Shown here: positions 31,118 through 39,825 of the stretch, piece after piece
Numbering within the stretch: position 1 is the first letter of the stretch
Layout of the letters: the number at the start of each line of letters is the position of its first letter
Origin: Pseudomonadota bacterium
GTDB taxonomy: Bacteria > Pseudomonadota > Alphaproteobacteria > Caulobacterales > Caulobacteraceae
DNA: 64,000 nt
Assembly (NCBI GenBank): GCA_018241995.1
Contig: JAFECT010000012.1
Span: 41,025 to 105,024, forward strand
Reading direction: 5' to 3'
The notes under the pieces: model-generated
The model's database searches: none
What the model was told of the DNA's origin: nothing
Seen by the model: only the letters and a program-made list of their open reading frames with translations
Translations under genes and position numbers: made by a program

Positions 31118-32478
31118 CGCTCGATCTGGCTCAGGACCCGCACCTTGTTGGCGTGAATGGCCCAGCGCGTGAACGGCAGCCAGTAGGCGGCCGGCTGCAG
31201 GTCCAGGGCGTGCCAGGTCTTCAAGGTCATGCGCGTGCGCCCGTCCGACAGCGGCGTCAGGGTGAAGGCCGCGTGACTGGTGCGAAAATAACCCTGCACA
31301 TGCGGTGCGTTCACATGGGCGTAAGGGCTGAGTTCCTTCAGGCTCGGCGCGTCGTGGGTGATGTCGAAGCCCAGCCGCTGGCCTGGCGCCCAGTCGGTGA
31401 CCCGCTCGCTCGCCACCCCGGTTGAGAAGTAGCCCTTGCGGATGGCGCCCACGCCCTGGCCGATCACCTCGCCCTTCACCGGATAGGCCAGGCCCAGTCG
31501 GAACGGCAGGGCGGGCTGCTCCGCGATGGCGTTCATGTGGATCACCGCGCGCCAAGTCGCGTCCGCGTCGGCGGAGACGATCACCGTCTCCTCCTGCTGG
31601 AACGAGACCGTGGGCGGGGCCGCGCGCTCCATGGCGAACAGGAGCGGCAGCACCACCACGCTCATGGTGGCCGAGCGGGCCGAGCCGCGACGTGAGCGAG
31701 CCGCCGCCTTTCCGAACAGGGCGCCGATCCAGGCCGCGCCGATACCCAGCGGCAGCGCCATCAACAGGCAAATCACGCCCTCCAGCGCGAAGCTCAACAG
31801 GCCCAACGCACCGAAGACGGTGGCGCCCGCCACCACCTTGAAGGTGTCGCCGTCGCCGATATCGCCGCGTCTGTTGGCCAGATAGGCCGAGATGCCGCCG
31901 ATCAGGAACGGCGTGGCCACGAACAGTCCATAGCCATAGGCGCCGAACACCAGAGCAGCAAGCGCAACGGCCGTTACGGTCAGCGCCACGCCGGCCGCCA
32001 TGCCCTGGAAGGCCGCACGATCGCGCGCGGCCTTGTCGGCAAGGGTCGGGGGATGGTGTGGCTCGGGCGGCTCGCGCGGAGGCGCCACGCAAAGCAACAA
32101 GATCATCGGCAGCTGCAGCAGCGGCGCGACCACAAAGGCGACGATCCAGGCGTTGAGCCGCGCGTCAGACGCGCGCCGGAACGCCAGGGCGACCAGCACC
32201 CAGGCCCTGATCCATGACACCACCATGAGCGGGGCTGCGGTCTGGATCGAGAGCTGGGAGAAGACCCGCCCGCTCTCCAGCTGACGGAAAGTGAATTCAG
32301 GCACAGTCCAGAACAGGAAGGCTTCCAGGCCATCGCCGGGCGCGTCGCCTCGCAAAATAAGAGCGACGACGGCCTGAACCCCGAACAGCGCGATCAGGGT
32401 CGCGATGGCGTACGGAACCCGCCCCAGCCGCCCCTTGAACGAAAAGACCCTCACGAAAGCCCTCAGCCCTTCCCCCAC
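31081..32478 (-). CDS. DUF805 membrane protein fused to SRPBCC-like domain
   Basis: A 465-residue fusion. Residues 1-125 are a DUF805 module ([20 protein letters not shown] at the start; [20 protein letters not shown]). Further helices follow to about residue 290. The C-terminal 180 residues form a soluble START/SRPBCC-like domain: [60 protein letters not shown] and [26 protein letters not shown] proteins of this type usually stand alone; here a ligand-binding domain is tethered to a membrane. Function unknown. It overlaps uvrA tail to tail and lies 11 bp downstream of the ArsR-type regulator on the same strand. Confidence 0.85.
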   Translation of the reverse strand: MGEGLRAFVRVFSFKGRLGRVPYAIATLIALFGVQAVVALILRGDAPGDGLEAFLFWTVPEFTFRQLESGRVFSQLSIQTAAPLMVVSWIRAWVLVALAFRRASDARLNAWIVAFVVAPLLQLPMILLLCVAPPREPPEPHHPPTLADKAARDRAAFQGMAAGVALTVTAVALAALVFGAYGYGLFVATPFLIGGISAYLANRRGDIGDGDTFKVVAGATVFGALGLLSFALEGVICLLMALPLGIGAAWIGALFGKAAARSRRGSARSATMSVVVLPLLFAMERAAPPTVSFQQEETVIVSADADATWRAVIHMNAIAEQPALPFRLGLAYPVKGEVIGQGVGAIRKGYFSTGVASERVTDWAPGQRLGFDITHDAPSLKELSPYAHVNAPHVQGYFRTSHAAFTLTPLSDGRTRMTLKTWHALDLQPAAYWLPFTRWAIHANKVRVLSQIERQAEAEAFSRAG

Positions 32479-32489
32479 GACGCCCTCCC

Positions 32490-32807
32490 CTAGCCTTCGC
32501 TGTCGTCGCGCCGTCCCAGCGCGACGCTCTCGCGCCTCAGCGGGCGCGCCACCGGGCAGACCTGCTGCACGAAGCCGTTCAGCGTATTGGCCAGGTTCTC
32601 GGCCACCAGGCTGTAGTGGATGAACTGACCGCGCTTCTCGCCCTGGATCAGGCCCGCGTTCTCGAGAATCTGCAGGTGCTTGGAGATGGCCGGCTTGGTC
32701 ATCTCGAAGCGCGCGGCGATCTCGCCCGCCGTCAGGCTGGTCGAGGACAGATAGGCCAGAATCTTGCGCCGGGGCGCGGAGGCCAAGGCCTCGAACACCT
32801 TTTCCAT
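32490..32807 (-). CDS. ArsR-family transcriptional regulator
   Basis: A 105-residue one-domain winged-helix repressor of the SdpR-like, metal-site-free ArsR group: FEALASAPRRKILAYLSSTS, LTAGEIAARFEMTKPAISKH, LQILENAGLIQGEKRGQFIH. Only one Cys (late, QVCPVARP), so metal sensing by the classical CxC box is unlikely. It is followed by the DUF805-SRPBCC gene 11 bp later, a common pairing for ArsR plus START-type proteins. An AT-rich repeated element lies directly upstream. Confidence 0.92.
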   Translation of the reverse strand: MEKVFEALASAPRRKILAYLSSTSLTAGEIAARFEMTKPAISKHLQILENAGLIQGEKRGQFIHYSLVAENLANTLNGFVQQVCPVARPLRRESVALGRRDDSEG

Positions 32808-32816
32808 ACCGGCACG

Positions 32817-32840
32817 TTATTTAGTTATTTAGTTAAATAC
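32817..32840 (-). promoter_or_regulatory. AT-rich repeat, candidate operator of the ArsR gene
   Basis: Two tandem copies of TTATTTAG followed by TTAAATAC, ending 10 bp before the ArsR start. Within it, 32826-32839 is a 6+2+6 inverted repeat (TATTTA / TAAATA). In DNA this GC-rich the A/T run stands out and probably combines a -10 region with an autoregulatory operator. Confidence 0.55.
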
Positions 32841-32884
32841 AAGGTTTGCAGGATGCGATCGCCAGCCCCTGCCTCCGCCTCGAC

Positions 32885-33742
32885 CTAGAACGCCTCGACC
32901 TGCGCGCCGGCGAGCTTCTTGTAGAGCTGGGCGGAGGCGCCCACCGTCAAGGGAAGCTGGATGTAGGCCGCCACGATGGCGGTGGCCGCGCCCAAGCCGA
33001 TGGCGACCGGCAGGTCCAGGCCCACCGGCCCCATGCCCGCGCCGTGGCCGAGCAGCCGCTCGATCCCGGCCACGACGAAAGACATGACCAGCGACGGCAG
33101 CGAGGCCAGCAGCAGAACCAGGAACACGCCCCAGAAGCGGCCCTTGGTCAGGCCCCAAGACGAGAACACCGCGACAGACCGGGTGTAGACCGTGGCCGGG
33201 GCGTAGAGCGCCAGGCGCATGGTGATCCAGATCAGGACGACCGCGAACAGGATCGAAAGGACCACCAGGCCCAGTACCCGCTGCGGCCCAAGCATGGCGC
33301 CGAACTCCTCGGGCGTCGTGTTCGGCGTGAACGAAGACAGCGAGCCGAGCGCCCCCGTCGCAGCCAGCATGATCATCGCCACCACCACGCCGGCGATGAT
33401 CAGCCCGAAGAGCACGACCCACAGCAGAACACCGGACCCCAGCAGCCGCCACTCATGGCCGCTCCACTGGAAGCCCGCCGCGCCCGGCTTGTCCTCCGGC
33501 TTGTCCCGCCAGCTGTCGGCGAAAGCGCGCCTGAGCAGGACGCCCATCGCCATGAGGCTACCGATCAGTTGAAGGAAGCCGGCCAGCCCAAGCCATTTGA
33601 TGCCGGTATATGTGCCGACGACATTGAGCGTCGCGCTGACCGCCATCAGGGTCAGCGGACCTATGGCGTAGCGGGTGTTGGCCCTGGCGAAGCGGACCGC
33701 CGCCCCGACCGTGTCCAGAACCGCTATCCCGTTGACCGCCAT
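32885..33742 (-). CDS. Polytopic membrane protein, paralogue array member 7 (last)
   Basis: A 285-residue protein with about six membrane helices (YAIGPLTLMAVSATLNVVGT, WLGLAGFLQLIGSLMAMGVL, VLLWVVLFGLIIAGVVVAMI, VLGLVVLSILFAVVLIWITM, FWGVFLVLLLASLPSLVMSF, AIGLGAATAIVAAYIQLPLT). Shared motif after helix 4: MRLALYAPATVYTRS then SSWGLTKGRFW. Helix-2 loop motif is replaced by GHEWRLLGSGVL, like members 1 and 2. Function unknown; the topology loosely recalls the membrane domain of glycerophosphodiester phosphodiesterases. The ATG at 33742 removes an implausible 21-residue extension. It lies 94 bp downstream of the preceding paralogue. Confidence 0.85.
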   Translation of the reverse strand: MAVNGIAVLDTVGAAVRFARANTRYAIGPLTLMAVSATLNVVGTYTGIKWLGLAGFLQLIGSLMAMGVLLRRAFADSWRDKPEDKPGAAGFQWSGHEWRLLGSGVLLWVVLFGLIIAGVVVAMIMLAATGALGSLSSFTPNTTPEEFGAMLGPQRVLGLVVLSILFAVVLIWITMRLALYAPATVYTRSVAVFSSWGLTKGRFWGVFLVLLLASLPSLVMSFVVAGIERLLGHGAGMGPVGLDLPVAIGLGAATAIVAAYIQLPLTVGASAQLYKKLAGAQVEAF

Positions 33743-33836
33743 GCCCGTCTCCCACAACTCGCGCTTCAGACGGGCATAACGCGATTCCGACGGGAAACGC
33801 CTCAAAGCTCAGGCGGGGAAAGCGTGGGCGGGGCGA

Positions 33837-34739
33837 TCAGAACTCGGCGGCCTGGTTAGGGCGCACGATCTCGCGGTAGGCGGCGGCCGCAGGCGAGTAG
33901 ACCACCACCATCTGCACCACGGCGCCGATCATGTTCACCGCCATGGCCAGGGCGAAACTGATCAGCACCGGGCCGTTCAAAACGAACGGTGAGCCTCCGC
34001 CGGCGGAGCGCACCATCGAGCCCATGGCGGACGCCTGGAATATCTGGGCGACCATGCTGAACCCGATGCTGATGGCCATGCCGATCAGCAGGGCCAGGAG
34101 GTTCATCCCGACCAGGGGCCAGAACCGGCCACGGCTCAGCGCCCAACCGTCGAACAGCCGAATGGACCGGGTGGCGAAGGTGGCCGGGAAGCTCAGGCAC
34201 AGCTTGTTCCAGAAGACCACGGCGATGGCGAAGACGGCGCAGCCGCCGGCGAAGCCGATCAGGATCGACAATCCCTTGTTCGCCTGCCACTCGGCGATGC
34301 AGCCCAAGACGATCCCGCCGATCAGGGCGCCGAACAGCACGATCGCGAGGATGTAGTAGACCAGGGCGACCACGAAGACGCGCAGCTCGTCACCGCCGAG
34401 GCGGAGGTAGAAGAAGCCCTTGTCCTCAGGGCGCAGCACCGCGCGCATGATCGCGCACAGCATGACCATGCTCAGGACGATGCTGGCCGGGAACATGAGG
34501 CCAAACACCCCCAGCATCGGGCCCATGGCCTTGAACACGGCGGTCGGGTCGGTGGTGTCCCTGGGGATGTCGGCGCCGAACGCGGTCAGCAGGCCCGCCT
34601 GCCCCATCGCCGCGAACAGGCCCCAGAACATCAGGCCGATGGCCACGAGGTACAGCACGATCCACGCGACAACCGCCAGCGGCGCGCGCTTGATGACCTG
34701 GAAGCCCTCCAGGGCGCAGTTCGTGATCGGAAAGTTCAT
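33837..34739 (-). CDS. Polytopic membrane protein, paralogue array member 6
   Basis: A 300-residue protein with about six membrane helices. Family motifs: N-terminal CALEGFQVIKRAP before helix 1; IMRAVLRPEDKGFFYLRLGG then DEL at residues 97-119; SFPATFATRSIRLFDGW and ALSRGRFWPL at 183-209; C-terminal AAAAYREIVRPNQAAEF. It aligns position for position with member 5 (34853), so these two are the closest pair. Function unknown. Spacing to neighbours is about 100 bp on each side. Confidence 0.85.
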   Translation of the reverse strand: MNFPITNCALEGFQVIKRAPLAVVAWIVLYLVAIGLMFWGLFAAMGQAGLLTAFGADIPRDTTDPTAVFKAMGPMLGVFGLMFPASIVLSMVMLCAIMRAVLRPEDKGFFYLRLGGDELRVFVVALVYYILAIVLFGALIGGIVLGCIAEWQANKGLSILIGFAGGCAVFAIAVVFWNKLCLSFPATFATRSIRLFDGWALSRGRFWPLVGMNLLALLIGMAISIGFSMVAQIFQASAMGSMVRSAGGGSPFVLNGPVLISFALAMAVNMIGAVVQMVVVYSPAAAAYREIVRPNQAAEF

Positions 34740-34852
34740 TCCGGGTTTCCCTGCGTCGCGCCGCGCGCAACGTCTCCTGCCTCAACAGACGTCCAGGTCC
34801 CGAAGGCCGAGGGCCCGCGCAGCCGCAGCCGCGCGGGTCGCCGGTCCCCCGA

Positions 34853-35758
34853 TCAGAACGCCTTGACCTGGTCCGTGCCGGTCAGCTCGCGATAGGCGGC
34901 CGCCTGGGCGCTGTAGATCAGGGTCGCGCACAGCACCCCCACGATCATGTAGAGCACCAGCGCGACGATCCCGGCGATGATGATCCCCGGCCCAAGCGCC
35001 GGCATGCCGCCGGCTCCGGCGTTCATTCCGCCCGATACGCCGATCACGGTGAACAGCACGGCCAGCACCACGATCAGGGCGATGAACATGGCCACACAGA
35101 TGGCCACGACCAGCAGGTAGCAGAGCAGCAGCGACCAGTAGTTCTTGCCCGCCAGCTTCCAGCCGTCGAACACCTTGACGCCGTTCTGCATGAACGCCGC
35201 CGGGTACGACATCGAGAAGCCGGTCCACAGCAGCACCGCGACCACATAGATGAGCAGGCGAAGCAGCATCATCGGCCCCATCATCGAAGCCGGATCGCCG
35301 CCGCGCATCGACGAGAACGCGACGACGCCGATGACGCCACCGGCCACCGCGAACACCACGAACATGATCACGCCGATGATCAGCGAGGACAGGAACAGCT
35401 TCACCTCGCGCCCGCCGACCTTCAGGTAGGCGAAGCCGCCGTCCTGCGGCATCAGCACCGCGCGGAATATGCCGCCGAGCAGCACAGAGATCATGAACAG
35501 CATCACGATGAGGCCGAGGAAATAGCCCAACCCCAGCTTGCCCATCAGCGCCATCATGGCGCTTGGGTCGGAAGACTGCGACATGGCCGCGGGATTGCGC
35601 GCCATATCCATGATCGCGGGTCCGGCGAAGGCGAACAGGATGCCCACGAAGACGCCGATGCACAGCAGGTAGTACAGGCCCCACACGATCAGGGCGCCCG
35701 GGTTGCGGCCGGCGACCCGGAAACCCTCCGTGGCGCATTTGACGATCGGCAAGCTCAT
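34853..35758 (-). CDS. Polytopic membrane protein, paralogue array member 5
   Basis: A 301-residue protein with about six helices. Motifs: KCATEGFRVAGRNPGALIVW at the start; IFRAVLMPQDGGFAYLKVGG then RE at 97-118; SYPAAFMQNGVKVFDGWKL and AGKNYWSLL at 184-211; C-terminal AAAYRELTGTDQVKAF. Met-rich loops (MDMARNPAAM, GGDPASMMGPMM) between helices 1-2 and 3-4. Ends in the same xxAF as members 6 and 7. Function unknown. Confidence 0.85.
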   Translation of the reverse strand: MSLPIVKCATEGFRVAGRNPGALIVWGLYYLLCIGVFVGILFAFAGPAIMDMARNPAAMSQSSDPSAMMALMGKLGLGYFLGLIVMLFMISVLLGGIFRAVLMPQDGGFAYLKVGGREVKLFLSSLIIGVIMFVVFAVAGGVIGVVAFSSMRGGDPASMMGPMMLLRLLIYVVAVLLWTGFSMSYPAAFMQNGVKVFDGWKLAGKNYWSLLLCYLLVVAICVAMFIALIVVLAVLFTVIGVSGGMNAGAGGMPALGPGIIIAGIVALVLYMIVGVLCATLIYSAQAAAYRELTGTDQVKAF

Positions 35759-35836
35759 TTGGCTTCCTCCCTCATGCGCCGCGACGCGAGTGCGCAGCGC
35801 CCCTCAACCTGTGTAGCGCGATTCAGGCGAACGCGC

Positions 35837-36793
35837 TCAGCCGTGCTCCGCCCCCTCCGACGTCAGACCCTTGTAGGCCGCCGCCCAGGGCGCCAGCGCC
35901 AAGGCATGGACCACCGCGCTGATCAGCGACGCCACGATCAGCCAGACGCCCAGGCCGACGGCGGCCAGGGTCAGGAGCTCCGTCGGCACGGTGGGCGGAC
36001 CCTGGGTCATGGGCTCCAATGTCGGCGTGCCCGTGACGTGGGTGATCATCGACAGCGGCAGCACGGCCAGCAGCACCGTGAAGAAGAACATGCAGTAGAG
36101 GCCGATCAGCATCGCCAGGGTCAGGAAGCTGGTCCAGAACAGCCGCCACACCCGGCCCTTGGTCAGCTTCCACGAGGCGAAATAGGCGAACTTGCCCTCG
36201 GCGAAGGTGGCCACCTGGCCCAGCGACAGGCGCAAGGACAGCCACAGGGTCAGGATCAGCAGCAGAATGAAGGTGACGGCCATGATCCAGCCGGCGGCCA
36301 CGGGCCCTGCCGCATGCGCCGCCATGGCGACGGCGAACACGATCAGGGCGACCACCAGCGCATAGGCCAGCACCAGGAAGAACTGCACGATCAGCACCAG
36401 GAACTGCCAGAACTCGGCCATGCCGATGCGCAGGTAGCCGAAGCTCGCGTTCTGGGGCTGCAGCACCGCGCGATAGGCGGCGTTGTAGAAGATGGCCGAG
36501 ACGAACAGGCTCCACAGCATCCACAGGAAGCCCATGCCCGGGCTGTGGTTGGCCGCCTGCATGGCCTGCAGCTTGGCGCTGGCGGCCTTCATGGCTTCCG
36601 GATTGCCGGCCGAGGCCCAGACATCGCGCACGCCCGACCACTCGTTCATGCCGCCGGCCAGGCCGGGGATAAAAAAGCGCGGCAGGAACAAGAGCACGAT
36701 GGTCGCCGCCGCCCACCAGACCAGGGTCCAGGGCTTGCGCTCGATCAGGTCGACGCCGGCCGAATAGGCGCGCGCCACAGAGAAGTTCTTCAT
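35837..36793 (-). CDS. Polytopic membrane protein, paralogue array member 4
   Basis: A 318-residue protein, about six helices. N-terminus MKNFSVARAYSAGVDLIERK leads into WTLVWWAAATIVLLFLPRFF. Family motifs: AAYRAVLQPQNASFGYLRIG then MAEFWQ; LRLSLGQVATFAEGKFAYFA then SWKLTKGRVWRLF; C-terminal APWAAAYKGLTSEGAEHG. The ATG at 36793 discards an 11-residue extension upstream. The loop after helix 1 is longer and rich in Ala, Met and Gln. Function unknown. Confidence 0.85.
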   Translation of the reverse strand: MKNFSVARAYSAGVDLIERKPWTLVWWAAATIVLLFLPRFFIPGLAGGMNEWSGVRDVWASAGNPEAMKAASAKLQAMQAANHSPGMGFLWMLWSLFVSAIFYNAAYRAVLQPQNASFGYLRIGMAEFWQFLVLIVQFFLVLAYALVVALIVFAVAMAAHAAGPVAAGWIMAVTFILLLILTLWLSLRLSLGQVATFAEGKFAYFASWKLTKGRVWRLFWTSFLTLAMLIGLYCMFFFTVLLAVLPLSMITHVTGTPTLEPMTQGPPTVPTELLTLAAVGLGVWLIVASLISAVVHALALAPWAAAYKGLTSEGAEHG

Positions 36794-36902
36794 GACATCC
36801 CCCTCGTCACCGGGATCCGCCCCCAAGCGGGCCGGCTGTTGGACCGCATCCTGCGGCCTTGGGTCGGCTACGCGTACTGTCGGCGTGTCGCAGGCGGCCT
36901 CC

Positions 36903-37862
36903 TCAGACCGGCAGGGAGGCGGCGCGGCGATCGGCGATCTGCTTGTAAGCAGTGGCCCAGGGCGCGATGAAGATCGCGGCCAGCGGCCCGGTCAGCAGCG
37001 CGCCCACAGCGCCCAGGCCGATGAACCAGGGCAGCAGCCCGCTCATCCAGACACTGGCCGGCTGGTCGAGCATCGCGCGCAGGTGGCCCGGCTGGAACAG
37101 ACCCCCGGCGCCCGCCGCGGACATGACGGCCACCACGACGATGGTCCCGATCACCGCCTCGACGACCATCAGGACCACGATCAGCAGAAGGCACATCAGG
37201 AACAGCTGCAGGGTGCGCCCGCGCGTAAGCGACCAGGACTCGCCCAGCATGAACTGCTTGTGGGCGAAGGTCATCGGCGCGGCCATCGACAGGCGCAGCA
37301 GCACCCACAGCATCGCCCCGACGCCGCCGACCACGCAGATGATGATGGCCAGGGTCCGCACCCAGCCGGTCCAGGGCTCCGGCGCGGCCGAGGCCGCCAG
37401 GAACAGGCCGCCGCCGACGATGAAGCTGACGATGAGCACGCCGATGATCACACCTACGGCCACAAAGGACATGACCAGGTACATGATCGCCTGCCACAAC
37501 TCGTCCATGCCCAGGCGCAGGGAGAAGAAGCTCGACTGCTCGGGGCGCAGGATCGCGCGGAACACCGCCGCCATCAGGACCCCGCGCGCCGTCAGGCTGG
37601 CGATCCACAGCAGCGGATTGATCATGCCCAAGCGCGCCTGCATGGCCATCATCGGCCCCATATCCGGCGGAGCGCTGCTTCCATGCGCGGCGTTCTGGAA
37701 GAAGGTGCGGTAGAATTCGACGATATCCGGCCCGGCCAGGCCGAAGAACAACCCCATCGGGATCATCACGATCAGGGTGTAGACCAGGCCCCAGACCAGC
37801 ACCGACAGCGGCCGCCGCGCGATCAGTCCAAAGCCGGAAAACGCCGCGGCGCCGATATCCAT
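36903..37862 (-). CDS. Polytopic membrane protein, paralogue array member 3
   Basis: A 319-residue protein, about six helices. MDIGAAAFSGFGLIARRPLS opens the protein; then AVFRAILRPEQSSFFSLRLG followed by MDELWQAI; LLRLSMAAPMTFAHKQFMLG then ESWSLTRGRTLQLF; C-terminal APWATAYKQIADRRAASLPV. It is most like member 4. Only 1 bp separates its start from the stop of member 2 (37864), the one place where two array genes are nearly fused, so they are certainly co-transcribed. Function unknown. Confidence 0.85.
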   Translation of the reverse strand: MDIGAAAFSGFGLIARRPLSVLVWGLVYTLIVMIPMGLFFGLAGPDIVEFYRTFFQNAAHGSSAPPDMGPMMAMQARLGMINPLLWIASLTARGVLMAAVFRAILRPEQSSFFSLRLGMDELWQAIMYLVMSFVAVGVIIGVLIVSFIVGGGLFLAASAAPEPWTGWVRTLAIIICVVGGVGAMLWVLLRLSMAAPMTFAHKQFMLGESWSLTRGRTLQLFLMCLLLIVVLMVVEAVIGTIVVVAVMSAAGAGGLFQPGHLRAMLDQPASVWMSGLLPWFIGLGAVGALLTGPLAAIFIAPWATAYKQIADRRAASLPV

Positions 37863-37863
37863 C

Positions 37864-38688
37864 CTATCCCCCCCGGGATCCGTTAGGCCCGTATTCAAGC
37901 CGCTTATAGGCCTTTGACAAGAACCCTATTGAGAGCGGGACCTGCAACAGGGCCGTGACAAGCCCGGCGACGAGCGAAAAAGTCGTGTGATTGCCTGCCA
38001 TTAGCGGCCACTTCGAATGGCAGGCGTACGCCAGGGCGATTGTCGGGGCCGAGGTCACGACCAGCCCCGCCAGCAGCGCCCAGAACTGTCCGTCCGCCAG
38101 GTTCAACGCCCCGACCGACACGATCCGGCGCTCGGCCACCGTCGCGGGCTTCGCCAGGGACAGCTTCACCGCCAGGGCCGCCATGACCAGCGCCCCGACG
38201 AGGGCGGCGCCTGCAAGGCCCAGGACCGATCCGTCCTGCGTCGCCCAGGCGCGCCGGAGCGCAGCCTGATCGGCCAGGACCAGCAGCGGCGTATCCAGCG
38301 CCGTGGCCAGGAACAGCAGCACCAGGCCGAGCGCGCCGGCCACCAGGCCCAGGAAGCCCGCGACCAGCAGGCCGGACGCCAGCAGCCTCAGTTCCGCCGC
38401 GCCGAACTGCAGGCCGCCCACGCCGAGCCCCAGCTTGCGCGCCGCCTGGGCGCTGTCGGTCACGCCGACGCGGAACAGCGCCGCGCTCGACACCAGGGCG
38501 ACCAGGGTGATCACCAGGCACAACACCGGGCACAGCCATACGCCGCGCAGGCCGAGCAGCGGAGCCCAGACCGGCGCGCACAGCAGCACCGCCAGAAGCG
38601 CCATGGCGCCCCAGGCCTGCGTCCACGCCTTCGGCAGGAACGCCGCAGCACCCGCCAAGGCCGACCCCAAAGCCAGACTACGCCGCAT
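37864..38688 (-). CDS. Polytopic membrane protein, paralogue array member 2
   Basis: A 274-residue diverged member. Helices include AWGAMALLAVLLCAPVWAPL and LRLLASGLLVAGFLGLVAGA. The helix-4 motif is retained as VKLSLAKPATVAERRIVSVG followed by ALNLADGQFWALL, and the C-terminus has LSIGFLSKAYKRLEYGPNG. The FRAxLxP motif is replaced by FRVGVTDSAQAARKLGLGVG, with QFGAAELRLLASG, a pattern shared with member 1. I used the ATG at 38688; a TTG one codon earlier is possible. Function unknown. Confidence 0.83.
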   Translation of the reverse strand: MRRSLALGSALAGAAAFLPKAWTQAWGAMALLAVLLCAPVWAPLLGLRGVWLCPVLCLVITLVALVSSAALFRVGVTDSAQAARKLGLGVGGLQFGAAELRLLASGLLVAGFLGLVAGALGLVLLFLATALDTPLLVLADQAALRRAWATQDGSVLGLAGAALVGALVMAALAVKLSLAKPATVAERRIVSVGALNLADGQFWALLAGLVVTSAPTIALAYACHSKWPLMAGNHTTFSLVAGLVTALLQVPLSIGFLSKAYKRLEYGPNGSRGG

Positions 38689-38800
38689 CAAATCATCGCC
38701 GCGGCGCGCGTTCGCCCGCGGTCCCCGTCCCTACTCGACAACAGCATAGCTAAGCCCGACGAAACACCCACGACAAACACCCTGTGAGGCGAGTTCCGGC

Positions 38801-39655
38801 TCAGGCCGCAATGTCCGCGGGCGCGGACCCGGCCCGGGGCGGGCTGACTTGGCGATAGGCGCCCGCGAGGAAGCCGATGCTGAGAACCTGCGACAGCGCA
38901 TCGGTGAGGAGCGTCTTCAACCCGGTCTGCAGCCAGGCGGGAGAGATCACGCCGCCCGTCCATTGCGTCACCGCATGCGCGTCGAGCTCCACCCAGCGGG
39001 AACCTACACCCCACAGGATCGCGGGCAGGAGCGCGGTGACGAACAGGCCCACCAGCAACGGAATGGTCGAACCGTGGGTCAGGTCGAAGCTGGTGGTCAC
39101 GATCACTTGGCTACGCGCGATCGTGGCCGGCGTCGCCAGCGACATGCGCGCAAACACCACCGCACAGATGAGGATGCCGATGCCCCAGGCCACGGCCGTC
39201 GCCAGATAGACCGGGTTGGACGCGGCCGCGAGAATCCCCTCCCAGCTGTCCCACCGCACCGGCGGCATCGGCCCGCTGTGCTTGGTGAAGGCGGTCACGG
39301 CGAAGGCGATCAGGCTGAACAGGCCGAACACCACGCCCAGCAGCATCCCTTGGAGGAACACAGAGGCCAGCAGGCGGAAATGGTTGGCGCTGACGCCGAG
39401 CCCGAGCAGGCCGACGCCCTCGCGCTTCAGCGCCAGCTGATAGAGCGCCGTAGCCAGGATCACCTGGGTCACGATCGCCAGCAGCGACAATCCTAGCGTC
39501 CCGAGCGGATAGGTCGGCGATTCCTTGTGCAGGTTCGCGCGCAGGATCTCCAGACCCATGTAGAGCGCGATCGCCAGGAACCCGCCGAAGAACAGCCTCG
39601 GCGCCGACGCGAACGCCGAGCCCAGGGCGGCGAACAGCCCTACCTTCTTGCGCAT
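38801..39655 (-). CDS. Polytopic membrane protein, paralogue array member 1 (first)
   Basis: A 284-residue diverged member at the promoter-proximal end. Helices include LFFGGFLAIALYMGLEILRA and LSLLAIVTQVILATALYQLA. Motifs: LYQLALKREGVGLLGLGVSA then NHFRLLASVFLQG; VFARMSLATPATIARSQVIV then TTSFDLTHGSTIPLL; LSIGFLAGAYRQVSPPRAG near the end. LSIGFLxxAY is shared with member 2. The ATG at 39655 gives MRKKVGLFAALGSAF; a longer start overlaps the region in front of trmFO. Function unknown. Confidence 0.83.
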   Translation of the reverse strand: MRKKVGLFAALGSAFASAPRLFFGGFLAIALYMGLEILRANLHKESPTYPLGTLGLSLLAIVTQVILATALYQLALKREGVGLLGLGVSANHFRLLASVFLQGMLLGVVFGLFSLIAFAVTAFTKHSGPMPPVRWDSWEGILAAASNPVYLATAVAWGIGILICAVVFARMSLATPATIARSQVIVTTSFDLTHGSTIPLLVGLFVTALLPAILWGVGSRWVELDAHAVTQWTGGVISPAWLQTGLKTLLTDALSQVLSIGFLAGAYRQVSPPRAGSAPADIAA

Positions 39656-39825
39656 GACTTCAACGGCTCGAAAGCCGCTCCCCATCCCCGCCACCACCAA
39701 ATCACGGGTTGCGTGGCGACGCGAGCGCAGCGCCGGCGATCTTAACCATATGCCCTCAGGGTGCGGCGCCTGGGCCACGGCCGGCCCGCTTTCCCGAAAG
39801 GCCCCGCGCCGCTATCAAGCCCGCC

